Positions 1 through 7,350 of a stretch of DNA of 12,311 bases are shown here, piece after piece. Numbering within the stretch: the stretch's first letter is position 1; the number at the start of each line of letters is the position of its first letter. Made by a program: the position numbers and the translations under genes. The DNA comes from an archaeon (lineage in GTDB: Archaea > Nanobdellota > Nanobdellia > Pacearchaeales > GW2011-AR1). The notes beneath the pieces were generated by a model that worked only from the letters and a program-made list of their open reading frames with translations, was not told where the DNA came from and ran no database searches. The DNA lies in NCBI GenBank assembly GCA_025453475.1, contig JALOQH010000008.1, positions 1 through 12,311 on the forward strand, written 5' to 3'.

Positions 1-10
1 CCGCCGATGA

Positions 11-1126
11 CGACGGTCTCTTTATCCGTCAATTCTATGCACATTCAACATTGACCCTGCCTCGCACATAGAAAAAGGTGAAAAAATAGAAAAGAATGCA
101 ATTGAATCTCCAAATCATGAGTTTTTCAAAAATACCGACGGCATTTTGCCAGAAATAATAAAGAGGCTTCATATTTCAAGGGAAAAAGCAAAGAAGGAGA
201 AGCGCGAGCTTGCAAGTTATGCTATAAAAACAATAATGAACTCGTTCTGGGGAGTTTTGGCATCGCCTAATTGCAGATATTTCAATCTCGGCATGGGAAA
301 TGCAATCACCGGATTTGCAAGATGGATAATACAAACAACTGCCCAGGAAGTTGAAAAAAAGGGCTACAAAGTAATTTATCAGGACACAGACTCAACATTC
401 ATAGAGACAAAACTCGACAAGGAAAAAGCAAATGAGCTTGGAAAAGACATAGAAAACCACATCAATCACTTCTATCGCGATTATATTAAGGAAAAATTCA
501 GCAGGCATTCCTATCTCGAGCTCCAGTTTGACAAGCAGTTCATCTCAATGATAATTCCTGCTACCCGCAGTTCTTTGAAGAAAGCGAAAGATGCTGAAGA
601 AACAGAATCGGGAAGTGGAGAGAAAGAGGAAAAGGCAGCAAAGAAGAGATATGCCGGATTAGTGGAAAAAAACGGGAAAGAGGAGCTTGAAATTACCGGC
701 ATGGAGGCAATAAGAGGGGACTGGACAGAAGCTGCCCGCGAGTTCCAGAAAGAAATTCTAATGAAACTCTTCCACAAAGAGCCCCTTGAGCAGTTCATCA
801 AGGCATATATCAAGAGAATAGAGAGCGGGAAGCTTGATTCCCAGCTCGTTTACCGCAAATCTTTGAGAAAACCATTAGAAGAATATACAAAAACAACTCC
901 GCCCCATGTAAAAGCAGCAAGGCTCCTCGACAGCATAGAATCAAGCATAATTGAATATTACATAACAGAAGCAGGCCCAGAGCCCCTGCAGAAGCTAAAG
1001 CATAAGCTCGATTACAAGCATTATATTGACAAGCAAATCGCCCCCATAGCCAACCAAATTCTGGCGCTTCTCGGCAAATCCCTTGAAGACATTAAAGAAA
1101 CATCAAAGCAAAAGAAGTTGTTCTAA
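11..1126 (+). CDS. polB: Family B replicative DNA polymerase, C-terminal part (5' end missing)
   Basis: This is the palm and thumb part of an archaeal family B DNA polymerase. The reading frame enters at SLYPSI (17-34), the part of motif A just after the catalytic Asp. Motif B follows as K...NSFWG (227-253) and motif C as YQDTDS (377-394), carrying two metal-binding aspartates. KKRYAG (641-658) and GMEAIRGDW (698-724) are typical DNA-contacting motifs of the archaeal enzymes. A Glu/Lys/Ser-rich loop (about 575-640) sits before KKRYAG. The thumb has the usual PHVKAA segment. The C-terminus, QKKLF, could be a minimal PCNA-binding tail, although it lacks the second aromatic of a full PIP box. 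Upstream of codon 14 the frame no longer matches the family, and codon 8-10 reads TGA where motif A Asp is expected. This may be a sequence-edge error or a real break. The gene converges on the next with a 2-bp gap. Confidence 0.93.
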   Translation, partial: RRSLYPSILCTFNIDPASHIEKGEKIEKNAIESPNHEFFKNTDGILPEIIKRLHISREKAKKEKRELASYAIKTIMNSFWGVLASPNCRYFNLGMGNAITGFARWIIQTTAQEVEKKGYKVIYQDTDSTFIETKLDKEKANELGKDIENHINHFYRDYIKEKFSRHSYLELQFDKQFISMIIPATRSSLKKAKDAEETESGSGEKEEKAAKKRYAGLVEKNGKEELEITGMEAIRGDWTEAAREFQKEILMKLFHKEPLEQFIKAYIKRIESGKLDSQLVYRKSLRKPLEEYTKTTPPHVKAARLLDSIESSIIEYYITEAGPEPLQKLKHKLDYKHYIDKQIAPIANQILALLGKSLEDIKETSKQKKLF

Positions 1127-1128
1127 TA

Positions 1129-1650
1129 CTATCTTCTGCTCAGGTAAATATACCCTGCAATCAGCCCAAGTGCGAAAAGGCAGAACCCAAAGACACCAGA
1201 TACTTTCTGGGCTGTTTCTCCAATAACCTTCCCTGTCATAATCGGAGCCATTAGAATAAATGCGCCGCCAATCATCAGAATAATTACTGTAGTGGCGGCA
1301 GCATGCGCATATCTCTTTGTTGTGGCGCGTTCTTTTCTTTCCTGCAGGGTTTTCTCAATGCCATACATCTTGTCAGACTTATCTTTCATTGCCCTCAGAA
1401 AGTTTTCATCAATCTTATACCCTGCTTTTTCCGCAATCTTAAGAACTCCGGCGCTATAGCCATAATATTTCCCCGCATCGCCAAATCTTCCTATTCGTGC
1501 AGCTATCTTCCCCGCAGATTTCGCAAGATGGGCGCTCTCCTGCATAGCCCGGTAATCTCCAGAGCCAATGCGATTGGAATAAGACTCGAGCATGTATCTT
1601 ATTCTGTCAAGATTCTCCTTATCATGCTCTCTAGAATTCTCGCGCCCCAT
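1129..1650 (-). CDS. Two-helix membrane protein with helical cytoplasmic domain (173 aa), unknown function
   Basis: I do not recognise a named family. Residues 1-112 are charged and appear all-helical, with Ala/Gly-spaced stretches (about 36-77) resembling a helical hairpin or TPR-like packing. Two hydrophobic helices follow (about 117-137 and 152-170), and the protein ends in a short basic SRR. With the N-terminus inside, the 14-residue loop between the helices faces outward. It begins with MTGKVIGE, related to ITGKAV and VTGNAV in the large surface protein. The start codon lies 2 bp after the stop of that protein on the same strand, and I see no Shine-Dalgarno sequence or separate TATA box. 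Co-transcription and translational coupling are therefore likely. I infer a membrane partner or assembly factor of the large protein. The CDS is well supported; the role is not. Confidence 0.85.
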   Translation of the reverse strand: MGRENSREHDKENLDRIRYMLESYSNRIGSGDYRAMQESAHLAKSAGKIAARIGRFGDAGKYYGYSAGVLKIAEKAGYKIDENFLRAMKDKSDKMYGIEKTLQERKERATTKRYAHAAATTVIILMIGGAFILMAPIMTGKVIGETAQKVSGVFGFCLFALGLIAGYIYLSRR

Positions 1651-1652
1651 AT

Positions 1653-4600
1653 TTACTTCGTGCCAAGCGTTGCAATCTTCTTTTCAGAAGCTATTGATGG
1701 CTGGATGGTAGTATACTTTTTCACAAGCATCATTCTTCTCCAAAGCACCACAATCACGACAACCATTGCAATTATTATAACAAGAACGATTATCCCAACA
1801 ACTACCAGCGCTGTTGACAAGCCTTCTTCAGGCTCTGCTGTTTCCTCTGCACTCGTCGTGGTAACCTCTGGTTCTGCTGCAGGCTGAGTTATCGCTGGAG
1901 CTACTACAACCTGAGGCACTGGGGCAGTTGTTGTATTCGTTGTCCTAATCAGATTCGTGCTCCCGCCGCCTCCTCCGCCGCCACCGCCAGATGAAACATA
2001 AATAGTCTGTGTCTCAACAATAGTGATTGTAGTGGCATTGGTGTATTCAAGAACACCAGAATGCCTTAATCCCGAGACAACGAAAGTATTTCCTTCAACA
2101 GCACACTCGTAATCTCCAATCTTCCCTGGGCACATTACAACTGTCTCATTCTCGCCGTCGCATTCAGGGGAAATCTCGCTGATATTCTCTATCTCTGCAT
2201 CCTTTATGCAGACAGAGTTTGAATTATACTCGAGCTTGTCCATATATGCGGTCTTTGTCTCTCCCTCGCTCAAATTAATGCCCGAAAGGATAGTATATCC
2301 TTTAAGAGCTTCATCTGACTGGGTCTTTATAATCAGATTTGCCATGTATCTGTTAACAACCTCGACATCGCTCATGTTTGCGCATCTAACCTTAATCCTC
2401 TTGCCCTCTCCCTTGTTCGGCTTTATTATGCAATACTCTCCATCCTTCTGTATTGTCTTGCAGTCAGCCACGCAATTATCTCCGTTTTCTCCGCCTTCTT
2501 CATTGCATATGCCGTCACCGCACCTTCCATCTCCCCTTACACAGGCGCCATTAACACATCCATCTGCGCAGGTATACAGCCTGCTCCCAAGCCAGTCAGT
2601 ATCTCCGCATGTCATCTCAAGAAGAGTTACATTATCAGCCAGGCATCTGTCTTCTGCACCTGCTTGCGTGAATGTCACGCTGTTATTCTCATTCCCCTCA
2701 GAAACAAATACAATCGAGCTTATCCTAAATACTGCACCCTCTATTGCAAAATTGCCGTTAAGAGTAAGATTTGCCTGAAGCAGCTCTCCGGTTGTCTCAT
2801 CAGGATATGTCAAAATCGCCTCTGTTGCAGATGAAACAACAACTGTCGCTTCTTTAGCGCCACCCTCATTTATGACAAAAGAAGATTCTCTAAAGCCTTC
2901 TACAAATCCTTTTGCAAATGCCTCTAATCCTCCGTCAGAATCTTCGCAGACTTCCTTCATGTCTGTCTGGTTGCATACGCCATTCTTGCACTCTCCCTTG
3001 CAGACATGAGTCTTGGATTCAATCTTACCGTTATCATTACAGACTGCCTCAAAGATTATTTTACTATCATCCCCAAATAACGTCTTCTCACCCTCGCTCA
3101 TCTCCTTCAGGCAGCTATCTTCCATAGAGTTAATCACAAGCTTTACGCTGTTTTTTCTGTTGCCCTTAGACACATAATTTATCTTATCCACTCTTGCCCT
3201 GTAAGGTCCAAGGGTTACATTCGCACCAGGAGTTAATAAGATATTAGTTATCCCAAAGTCTTCTATGCTGATTTTAGCCTCTTCTGCAGAGACCACATTT
3301 AATGTCACTTCATCAGAGGTTATTTGTGTTATCGTAACAACCTCCCCATCATCTGCATTTACACTGCCTCTGGTAAAGAAGTCAATGCCTCCGTCAGAAT
3401 CTTCGCACAATTTCTGCCCTGTGCAGTCAGCAGCGCAATTTGTCGGATCCTCTGGCCATGTGCACGAACCATCCCCGCATGCAGTGCAATAGCTGGAGAT
3501 CTCTACAGGGCATTCACTCTCCTTTTCTCCGCATGGATTAACTACCTCTGCCCTTGTCAGGCCCTCACAGCATGAGAAACCAGGCACCAAATACTCTCCT
3601 TCAGCTATGCAAGTTGTTGACTCTCTGCAATCCTGAATCATTACAAGTTCTCCACTAGGATAATACCATCCTTCAAGGGTTGTTTCAGTATTATTGCAGG
3701 AAGGCTCTCCCTTTGAAGAGTTATAGCAAAGCGCCATCTCAATTCCCTGTTCATATCCGCCGGCATAGCTGATTACTTTCTTCTCAGTAAGCCCTTCGCA
3801 GCATGAAAGCTGTGTCTCTGCTCCAAATACATCTGAAGTGAATTCTCCTTCCATTGCGCAGATTCTCTGGCATCTTCCCTCAAGGCATCCCTGAGGGCAT
3901 AATATCTGCTTGACAGATGGCTTGCCTGTCTCGCTCTCGCAAATGCTTTCGTTAAGAATTGTCTCTGAGGAGCACCTGTCCCATGTATAATCCAGGGTGT
4001 CTCCCGTCTTTGCAGCAACCTGGTATGCGCTGCTGATAGTATACTGCTCGCTGGGCATGTTTGCATCCCAGTCATAACAAACAGTCTCTGCCTTAGCTTC
4101 CGTCACCTTGCACTGATTCAGATTAATTGTCTGGATACCGCACTTCTTTACTTTCTTCTTACCAACCTTAACTTTCGCGCACTTGCCCTTGCATGCCTTG
4201 CTGGCAAGTGATTTCCAGTAATCAGGCGTCTTGCAATCTCCGCTGTATGAGAATTTCTTGCCGCCGTAGCACTGTCCCTTGGCTGAGTTAAACAAGTCTA
4301 TCTTCTCGCATGCCCCATTCTTGCACCCCTGAGGGCACGAATATTCAACAGATGAAACAGTCCCCCAGGTGCAGTAAAATTCTCCTACAAGAGAATCTCC
4401 ATTCGCGCCTGTTCTGCAATAATCCTCTCTTTCAACCACTCCGCCAGAAGGACTCAACCCGCTGACCTTGCCTTTCTTGTAAAGATTCAAGCCGTCTGAA
4501 TCCTTGCAGACATCCTGATAAGTTGTCTGGACATAGACATAAATTGAATTTGAATTCCCGGAAACGCATTCCATACCTGCATCGCATACCCTTATCTGAT

Positions 4601-7082
4601 AACTGTCCCCTTCGTCAAATAATTCCTTGTAGCTGGAAATATTTATTTTAATAATCGTCACATTCTCAATTACATATGCTTCATTGCCTTTTACCTTTAT
4701 TTCCCGGACACTAGACACTTCTTTCTTCACCTCTTGTGCTATTACTCCAACAACAGCATTGGGATTGGGAGCGACATTCGCAACAACAGCATTACCTGTA
4801 ACTGCCACTGCAGCTGCACCCTCTGCTTCTGCAACATTAGCTGCTACCCCAACTGCAATTATTGAACTAACCACTGTATAAGCTCCGCCCTTGTTTAGTT
4901 TTATTCCGCCTTCAGAACCATATCCCCTTGCAGGCTGGACATATAAGTCTACTTTCACCGGCTTTTCCGGGTTAACTGTCTCTGCCTTCAGGTAAATTAT
5001 CTCGTTGTCGTTATATTCATTCTTATCAGTTGAAAGTATAATCCCGGGATAATAACATTTTCCATCCACGCACCCATTAGGACAGTCATAATTATCCAGA
5101 GCTGGCTTGCCGTCCTTTCCGCAGATTGCTTCAGATAGTTTGGTCTCTGTAACAGTTGTTTTCTTCTTTCCAACCTTGACCGTCTTCTTAACCTCGACGC
5201 AACCATCATTTACAACCTTCTGCCTATAATCCCCGGTAGCTAATTTCTCAAATATAAATGAGTCTGATGCGACATAAAGATTTGCACCGCTGTCAGAATC
5301 AATGCACCCTGTTGGAATCGTGCATGCTCCATCAATGCATTCTGAACTCTGCGGGCAGTCATATCTCTCTTCAGAAACACCAGCTGTTCCGCTTGCACTG
5401 CATCTCCCCTTGTCCCATATCCCTGCAGGCTTAAGGTAAGACTCGATTAAAGTTCTTGAATCCAGACACATGTCATCTGTGCATCCTTCGCTAAGGCATG
5501 CGCTTCCTTTCTTGAAGAAGTTCTTTCCGCTGTCAGAATCACTGCAAACCACCCCCTCTGTCCCGGCAACCTTAAGATTCCTCACAACAAGATTGTCTCT
5601 CGAGGCGCCAGATAATCCTCTGCACACAAGAAGGGTTCTTGTAACCCCGTAATCCCCATTCAAATCAAGCTGCGCCAAACTGCTTCTTGCAACAGGGATT
5701 TTTGCGATGTACTTCCAGTTGTTGTTTACATTTGCAAAAATAAGCCCAATTCCATCTCCTTCTGCAGGAGTGTTGCAATTGCCGTCGCAACTGTCGCCGC
5801 ATATTTTATTGACAGTTTGATGCTCTAATTCGATATGCTTCAAATCAAGCATTCTGCCCAAATCAACTTGTATGCACGAGCTTGTGCCTTTCCCGTCAAT
5901 ATCCCTGTATTTGGCGCCCTTCTTGTAAGCAAGCCCTGCCCAGGAGCTGCCAGAGGTAATTGAGCTTGCGTCGCATGCTAAAGAATATAATATGGATGCT
6001 GTAAGATTATAAACAACAGGGGGGGTTACTTTTCCTAAACAAGAATCATCGCCGAGGGGTGCAAGCGCAAGATAAACGCTACTTGTTCCATTCTCCCTAT
6101 CATCAAATAAAATATCCCTGACACCGATGTATGCTCCCTCCCCAATTTTAAGAACAGCCCCCTCTGCCATATTCGCGCTATTCTCGCCATTAATGCTAAG
6201 GGCAATTGCATCTGCGCTTATGTACGCTATGCTTATATTATATACTGTTCCGCTGAAAGTCTCAATATTCGAGAAACCCTCAAGCACAGTCACGTTCTTG
6301 CATGAAACAGCGATGCATGCTCCGTCTTTGCATCCGAGAGCGCATGTTGTTACGGCAAGAGGACTGTTCCAGTCATCCTGAGAATTGCAATCTGCTTCTA
6401 TTAAATAGCAGTTATCTCCTGTACACTCTGAGAAATAAGACCCGTTTTCATCATGATAATTATAGTATGCGCCGTTTATCCATGCATAGCCCCCTGTTTG
6501 ATTTGGTGAAGATAATATCATTGTACATCTATCATCATATCCTGTTCCATTTCGAATAACCTTTCCGGCAAGTTCATATTTCAACCCGCCATCACTATCG
6601 GAGCAGAGGGGAGTTTCGTTCTGTGCTGCAACAACTGCAACCTCATTGGATGTTGGTTTCGTTTCAGTCGGAGTAGGAGTTGCAGGTGTTGTCGGTGTTG
6701 TTGTTGAAGTCACGCCAAGAGCAGACTTGCACATTCCGTTCTCGCAGCCATGTGGGCACTTATAAGTTGTTGAAGCGACATATTTCCAGTTCGAACCGGA
6801 CAAGCAGTAGTATTCCTGCAGACTTGTTGCGTCCTTGCATTTATCAGTATTCGTAACACTTTCTGAACTTACCGAAGACTTTGGTCCGGATGTTGTTCCC
6901 AGATCATTGTAATTTTTTCCCCCGTCAGAATCAGCGCAGGTATCAGCAACTGCCTTTCCTGTGATTTTTGCAAAAAAACCGCCCCATGAAAAAGCAGAAA
7001 CAACTGAGATAAGAAGGATGACAGCGATTAAAACCCCTGAGAATAAAATTAACTTCTGACTACAACCTGCCCTCTTTTGCAT
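1653..7082 (-). CDS. Giant cysteine-rich modular cell-surface protein, type I membrane anchored (1809 aa)
   Basis: Probable envelope or adhesin-like protein. Residue numbers count from the GTG at 7211; the likely start is Met44 (7082), because a TATA box lies at -29 to -22 from that ATG. A basic n-region and hydrophobic core (54-73, possible cleavage after VVSA) lead to ITGKAV (83-88). Eight six-cysteine modules follow, each from CxDSDGG (or a variant) to GCxxGxC. Three beta-rich modules, a possible discoidin-like domain (401-550), an Ig-like segment with an Ala/Val-rich insert (725-895), two CCEGL motifs (1137, 1214) and two CGDGxC motifs (1245, 1564) make up the rest. The C-terminus has nine glycines (1742-1750), a Thr/Pro/Ala/Glu stalk, a membrane helix (about 1797-1824) and a basic 28-residue tail. 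I count about 95 cysteines, plus many N-glycosylation sequons. That implies oxidised disulfides outside the cell. Attachment to a host or partner cell is an inference from lifestyle and architecture. Confidence 0.9.
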   Translation of the reverse strand: MQKRAGCSQKLILFSGVLIAVILLISVVSAFSWGGFFAKITGKAVADTCADSDGGKNYNDLGTTSGPKSSVSSESVTNTDKCKDATSLQEYYCLSGSNWKYVASTTYKCPHGCENGMCKSALGVTSTTTPTTPATPTPTETKPTSNEVAVVAAQNETPLCSDSDGGLKYELAGKVIRNGTGYDDRCTMILSSPNQTGGYAWINGAYYNYHDENGSYFSECTGDNCYLIEADCNSQDDWNSPLAVTTCALGCKDGACIAVSCKNVTVLEGFSNIETFSGTVYNISIAYISADAIALSINGENSANMAEGAVLKIGEGAYIGVRDILFDDRENGTSSVYLALAPLGDDSCLGKVTPPVVYNLTASILYSLACDASSITSGSSWAGLAYKKGAKYRDIDGKGTSSCIQVDLGRMLDLKHIELEHQTVNKICGDSCDGNCNTPAEGDGIGLIFANVNNNWKYIAKIPVARSSLAQLDLNGDYGVTRTLLVCRGLSGASRDNLVVRNLKVAGTEGVVCSDSDSGKNFFKKGSACLSEGCTDDMCLDSRTLIESYLKPAGIWDKGRCSASGTAGVSEERYDCPQSSECIDGACTIPTGCIDSDSGANLYVASDSFIFEKLATGDYRQKVVNDGCVEVKKTVKVGKKKTTVTETKLSEAICGKDGKPALDNYDCPNGCVDGKCYYPGIILSTDKNEYNDNEIIYLKAETVNPEKPVKVDLYVQPARGYGSEGGIKLNKGGAYTVVSSIIAVGVAANVAEAEGAAAVAVTGNAVVANVAPNPNAVVGVIAQEVKKEVSSVREIKVKGNEAYVIENVTIIKINISSYKELFDEGDSYQIRVCDAGMECVSGNSNSIYVYVQTTYQDVCKDSDGLNLYKKGKVSGLSPSGGVVEREDYCRTGANGDSLVGEFYCTWGTVSSVEYSCPQGCKNGACEKIDLFNSAKGQCYGGKKFSYSGDCKTPDYWKSLASKACKGKCAKVKVGKKKVKKCGIQTINLNQCKVTEAKAETVCYDWDANMPSEQYTISSAYQVAAKTGDTLDYTWDRCSSETILNESICESETGKPSVKQILCPQGCLEGRCQRICAMEGEFTSDVFGAETQLSCCEGLTEKKVISYAGGYEQGIEMALCYNSSKGEPSCNNTETTLEGWYYPSGELVMIQDCRESTTCIAEGEYLVPGFSCCEGLTRAEVVNPCGEKESECPVEISSYCTACGDGSCTWPEDPTNCAADCTGQKLCEDSDGGIDFFTRGSVNADDGEVVTITQITSDEVTLNVVSAEEAKISIEDFGITNILLTPGANVTLGPYRARVDKINYVSKGNRKNSVKLVINSMEDSCLKEMSEGEKTLFGDDSKIIFEAVCNDNGKIESKTHVCKGECKNGVCNQTDMKEVCEDSDGGLEAFAKGFVEGFRESSFVINEGGAKEATVVVSSATEAILTYPDETTGELLQANLTLNGNFAIEGAVFRISSIVFVSEGNENNSVTFTQAGAEDRCLADNVTLLEMTCGDTDWLGSRLYTCADGCVNGACVRGDGRCGDGICNEEGGENGDNCVADCKTIQKDGEYCIIKPNKGEGKRIKVRCANMSDVEVVNRYMANLIIKTQSDEALKGYTILSGINLSEGETKTAYMDKLEYNSNSVCIKDAEIENISEISPECDGENETVVMCPGKIGDYECAVEGNTFVVSGLRHSGVLEYTNATTITIVETQTIYVSSGGGGGGGGGSTNLIRTTNTTTAPVPQVVVAPAITQPAAEPEVTTTSAEETAEPEEGLSTALVVVGIIVLVIIIAMVVVIVVLWRRMMLVKKYTTIQPSIASEKKIATLGTK
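1740..1988 (-). other. C-terminal stalk and membrane anchor of the surface protein
   Basis: Nine consecutive glycines (1962-1988) are followed by a Thr/Ala/Pro/Val/Glu-rich stalk and a helix of about 28 residues rich in Val, Ile and Leu (to 1740). WRRMMLVKK marks the cytoplasmic side. The arrangement fits a flexible spacer holding the extracellular modules away from the membrane. Confidence 0.8.
2643..2882 (-). other. Beta-rich module B3, nested inside cysteine module 8
   Basis: Residues 1444-1523 occupy the C1-C2 gap of cysteine module 8 and end in EDRCL. The ending 'ISSIVFVSEGNENNSVTFTQ' is closely parallel to B2, suggesting that modules 7 and 8 arose by duplication of an already nested unit. 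Confidence 0.55.
3111..3350 (-). other. Beta-rich module B2, nested inside cysteine module 7
   Basis: Residues 1288-1367 lie between the first and second cysteines of cysteine module 7 and end in EDSCL, which supplies the second module cysteine. The order of strands, the LTPGANVTLG turn and the 'VDKINYVSKGN..SVKLVI' ending parallel B1 and B3. Confidence 0.55.
5562..6011 (-). other. Possible discoidin/F5-8C-like carbohydrate-binding domain in the surface protein
   Basis: Residues 401-550 contain SSWAGLAYKKGAKYRD, then SSCIQVDLGRMLDLKHIELE, a WKYIAKI strand and a closing strand-rich RTLLVC...LVVRNLKV. The W...SSCIQVDLG...L..I.L order resembles discoidin (F5/8 type C) jelly rolls, which often bind glycans. 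A CGDSCDGNC insertion is present. The match is by eye and moderate only; a structure-based comparison would decide. Confidence 0.4.
6039..6302 (-). other. Beta-rich module B1 in the surface protein
   Basis: Residues 304-391 run from a cysteine through VTVLEGFS..., a strand-rich stretch with LSINGE, then GEGAYIGVRDILFDD, and end in DDSCL. The alternating hydrophobic pattern and the 'y(I/V)gVrdIlf' ending match a module I recall from DPANN exported proteins, where it usually reads as a small beta-sandwich. It lies directly after cysteine module 2, with a cysteine at each end. Confidence 0.6.
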
Positions 7083-7103
7083 AAATATCCTATTCAAATC
7101 TGA

Positions 7104-7111
7104 TATATAAA
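7104..7111 (-). promoter_or_regulatory. TATA box (TTTATATA) of the giant surface-protein gene
   Basis: On the minus strand TTTATATA lies at -29 to -22 from the ATG at 7080-7082. Archaeal box A sits about 26 bp before the transcription start, so transcription should begin at or next to the ATG. This is the main reason for choosing Met44 over the upstream GTG at 7211. Confidence 0.75.
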
Positions 7112-7213
7112 CCTTATTATTATTCTCGTCGATAACAAAATTCGCATAAGTGCTATTAACAGTAGTTTTAAGCCTTAAAACAGCAAAGTAAAATATTGAT
7201 GCCGGGCGCACTC

Positions 7214-7226
7214 GGCGCTTCGCGCC
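7214..7226. repeat. GC-rich palindrome GGCGC-TTC-GCGCC
   Basis: A perfect 5-bp stem with a 3-base loop inside a 29-base island (7201-7229) in which 24 bases are G or C, surrounded by AT-rich intergenic DNA. On the minus strand the core reads GCGAAGC, a heptamer known to form an unusually stable DNA mini-hairpin. There is no T-run directly after it on the minus strand, so it does not look like a bacterial-style terminator. Confidence 0.6.
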
Positions 7227-7292
7227 TCGTATTTAATTGAGGCAAATTTTTTTATTTACTGAGGGCGGGAAAAATTTTCGGAATTTGCAGAT

Positions 7293-7318
7293 AAAAACGC
7301 AGAAAAACTATATAAAAA
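7293..7318 (-). terminator. Candidate U-tract terminator of the 109-aa gene (three T5 runs)
   Basis: Downstream of the stop at 7351, the minus strand has three runs of five T (7314-7318, 7303-7307, 7293-7297) within 26 bases. Archaeal RNA polymerase terminates on clustered U-tracts without needing a hairpin. The same bases form A-tracts in helical phase on the plus strand, so DNA bending is an alternative explanation. Confidence 0.45.
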
Positions 7319-7350
7319 GAACTCTAAACAATTTTAAAACCGGCAGCAAT

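Larger units (their letters stand above)
2541..6938 (-). repeat. Eight copies of a six-cysteine DSDGG...GCxxGaC module in the surface protein
   Basis: Module positions are 6729-6938, 6315-6605, 5322-5546, 5055-5306, 4308-4508, 3870-4079, 2973-3407 and 2541-2948. Each opens with C-x-D-S-D-G-G (DWD in the sixth, DSDSG in the third and fourth). Most then have a (D/E)DxC-like cysteine and a third cysteine before the ending C(P)-x-x-G-C-x-(N/D/E)-G-x-C. Five copies keep exactly the six core cysteines with no insert, or with only a nested beta module between C1 and C2 (copies 1, 4, 5 and 6 are plain; 7 and 8 are nested). Copies 2 and 3 carry extra cysteines. I recall this pattern in other DPANN surface proteins but know no formal domain name. 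Protein similarity between copies is low outside the cysteine frame, so they are old duplications. Confidence 0.85.

Noticed and set aside
1..19. C-terminal end of a pol-a intein before SLYPSI
   Set aside because: An intein would end in His-Asn before the Ser. The codons here read Arg-Arg after a stop.
1303..1887. Plus-strand 194-aa open frame
   Set aside because: It lies antisense across the end of the surface gene and its partner, both with strong coding signals. Its Thr/Ile-rich composition mirrors the Val-rich anchor on the other strand.
1957..1990. GC-rich CCGCC repeats as a microsatellite or regulatory element
   Set aside because: They encode the polyglycine linker of the surface protein and need no other explanation.
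3773..4075. Minus-strand 100-aa open frame in another register
   Set aside because: It overlaps cysteine module 6 and a CCEGL region of the surface protein in a shifted frame and shows no domain or hydrophobic pattern.
7083..7211. N-terminal extension of the surface protein from the GTG at 7211 (43 extra residues)
   Set aside because: The extension would put charged residues ahead of a good signal peptide. The GTG lies beside the GC hairpin, and the TATA box at 7104-7111 is inside the extension, correctly placed for the ATG at 7082.
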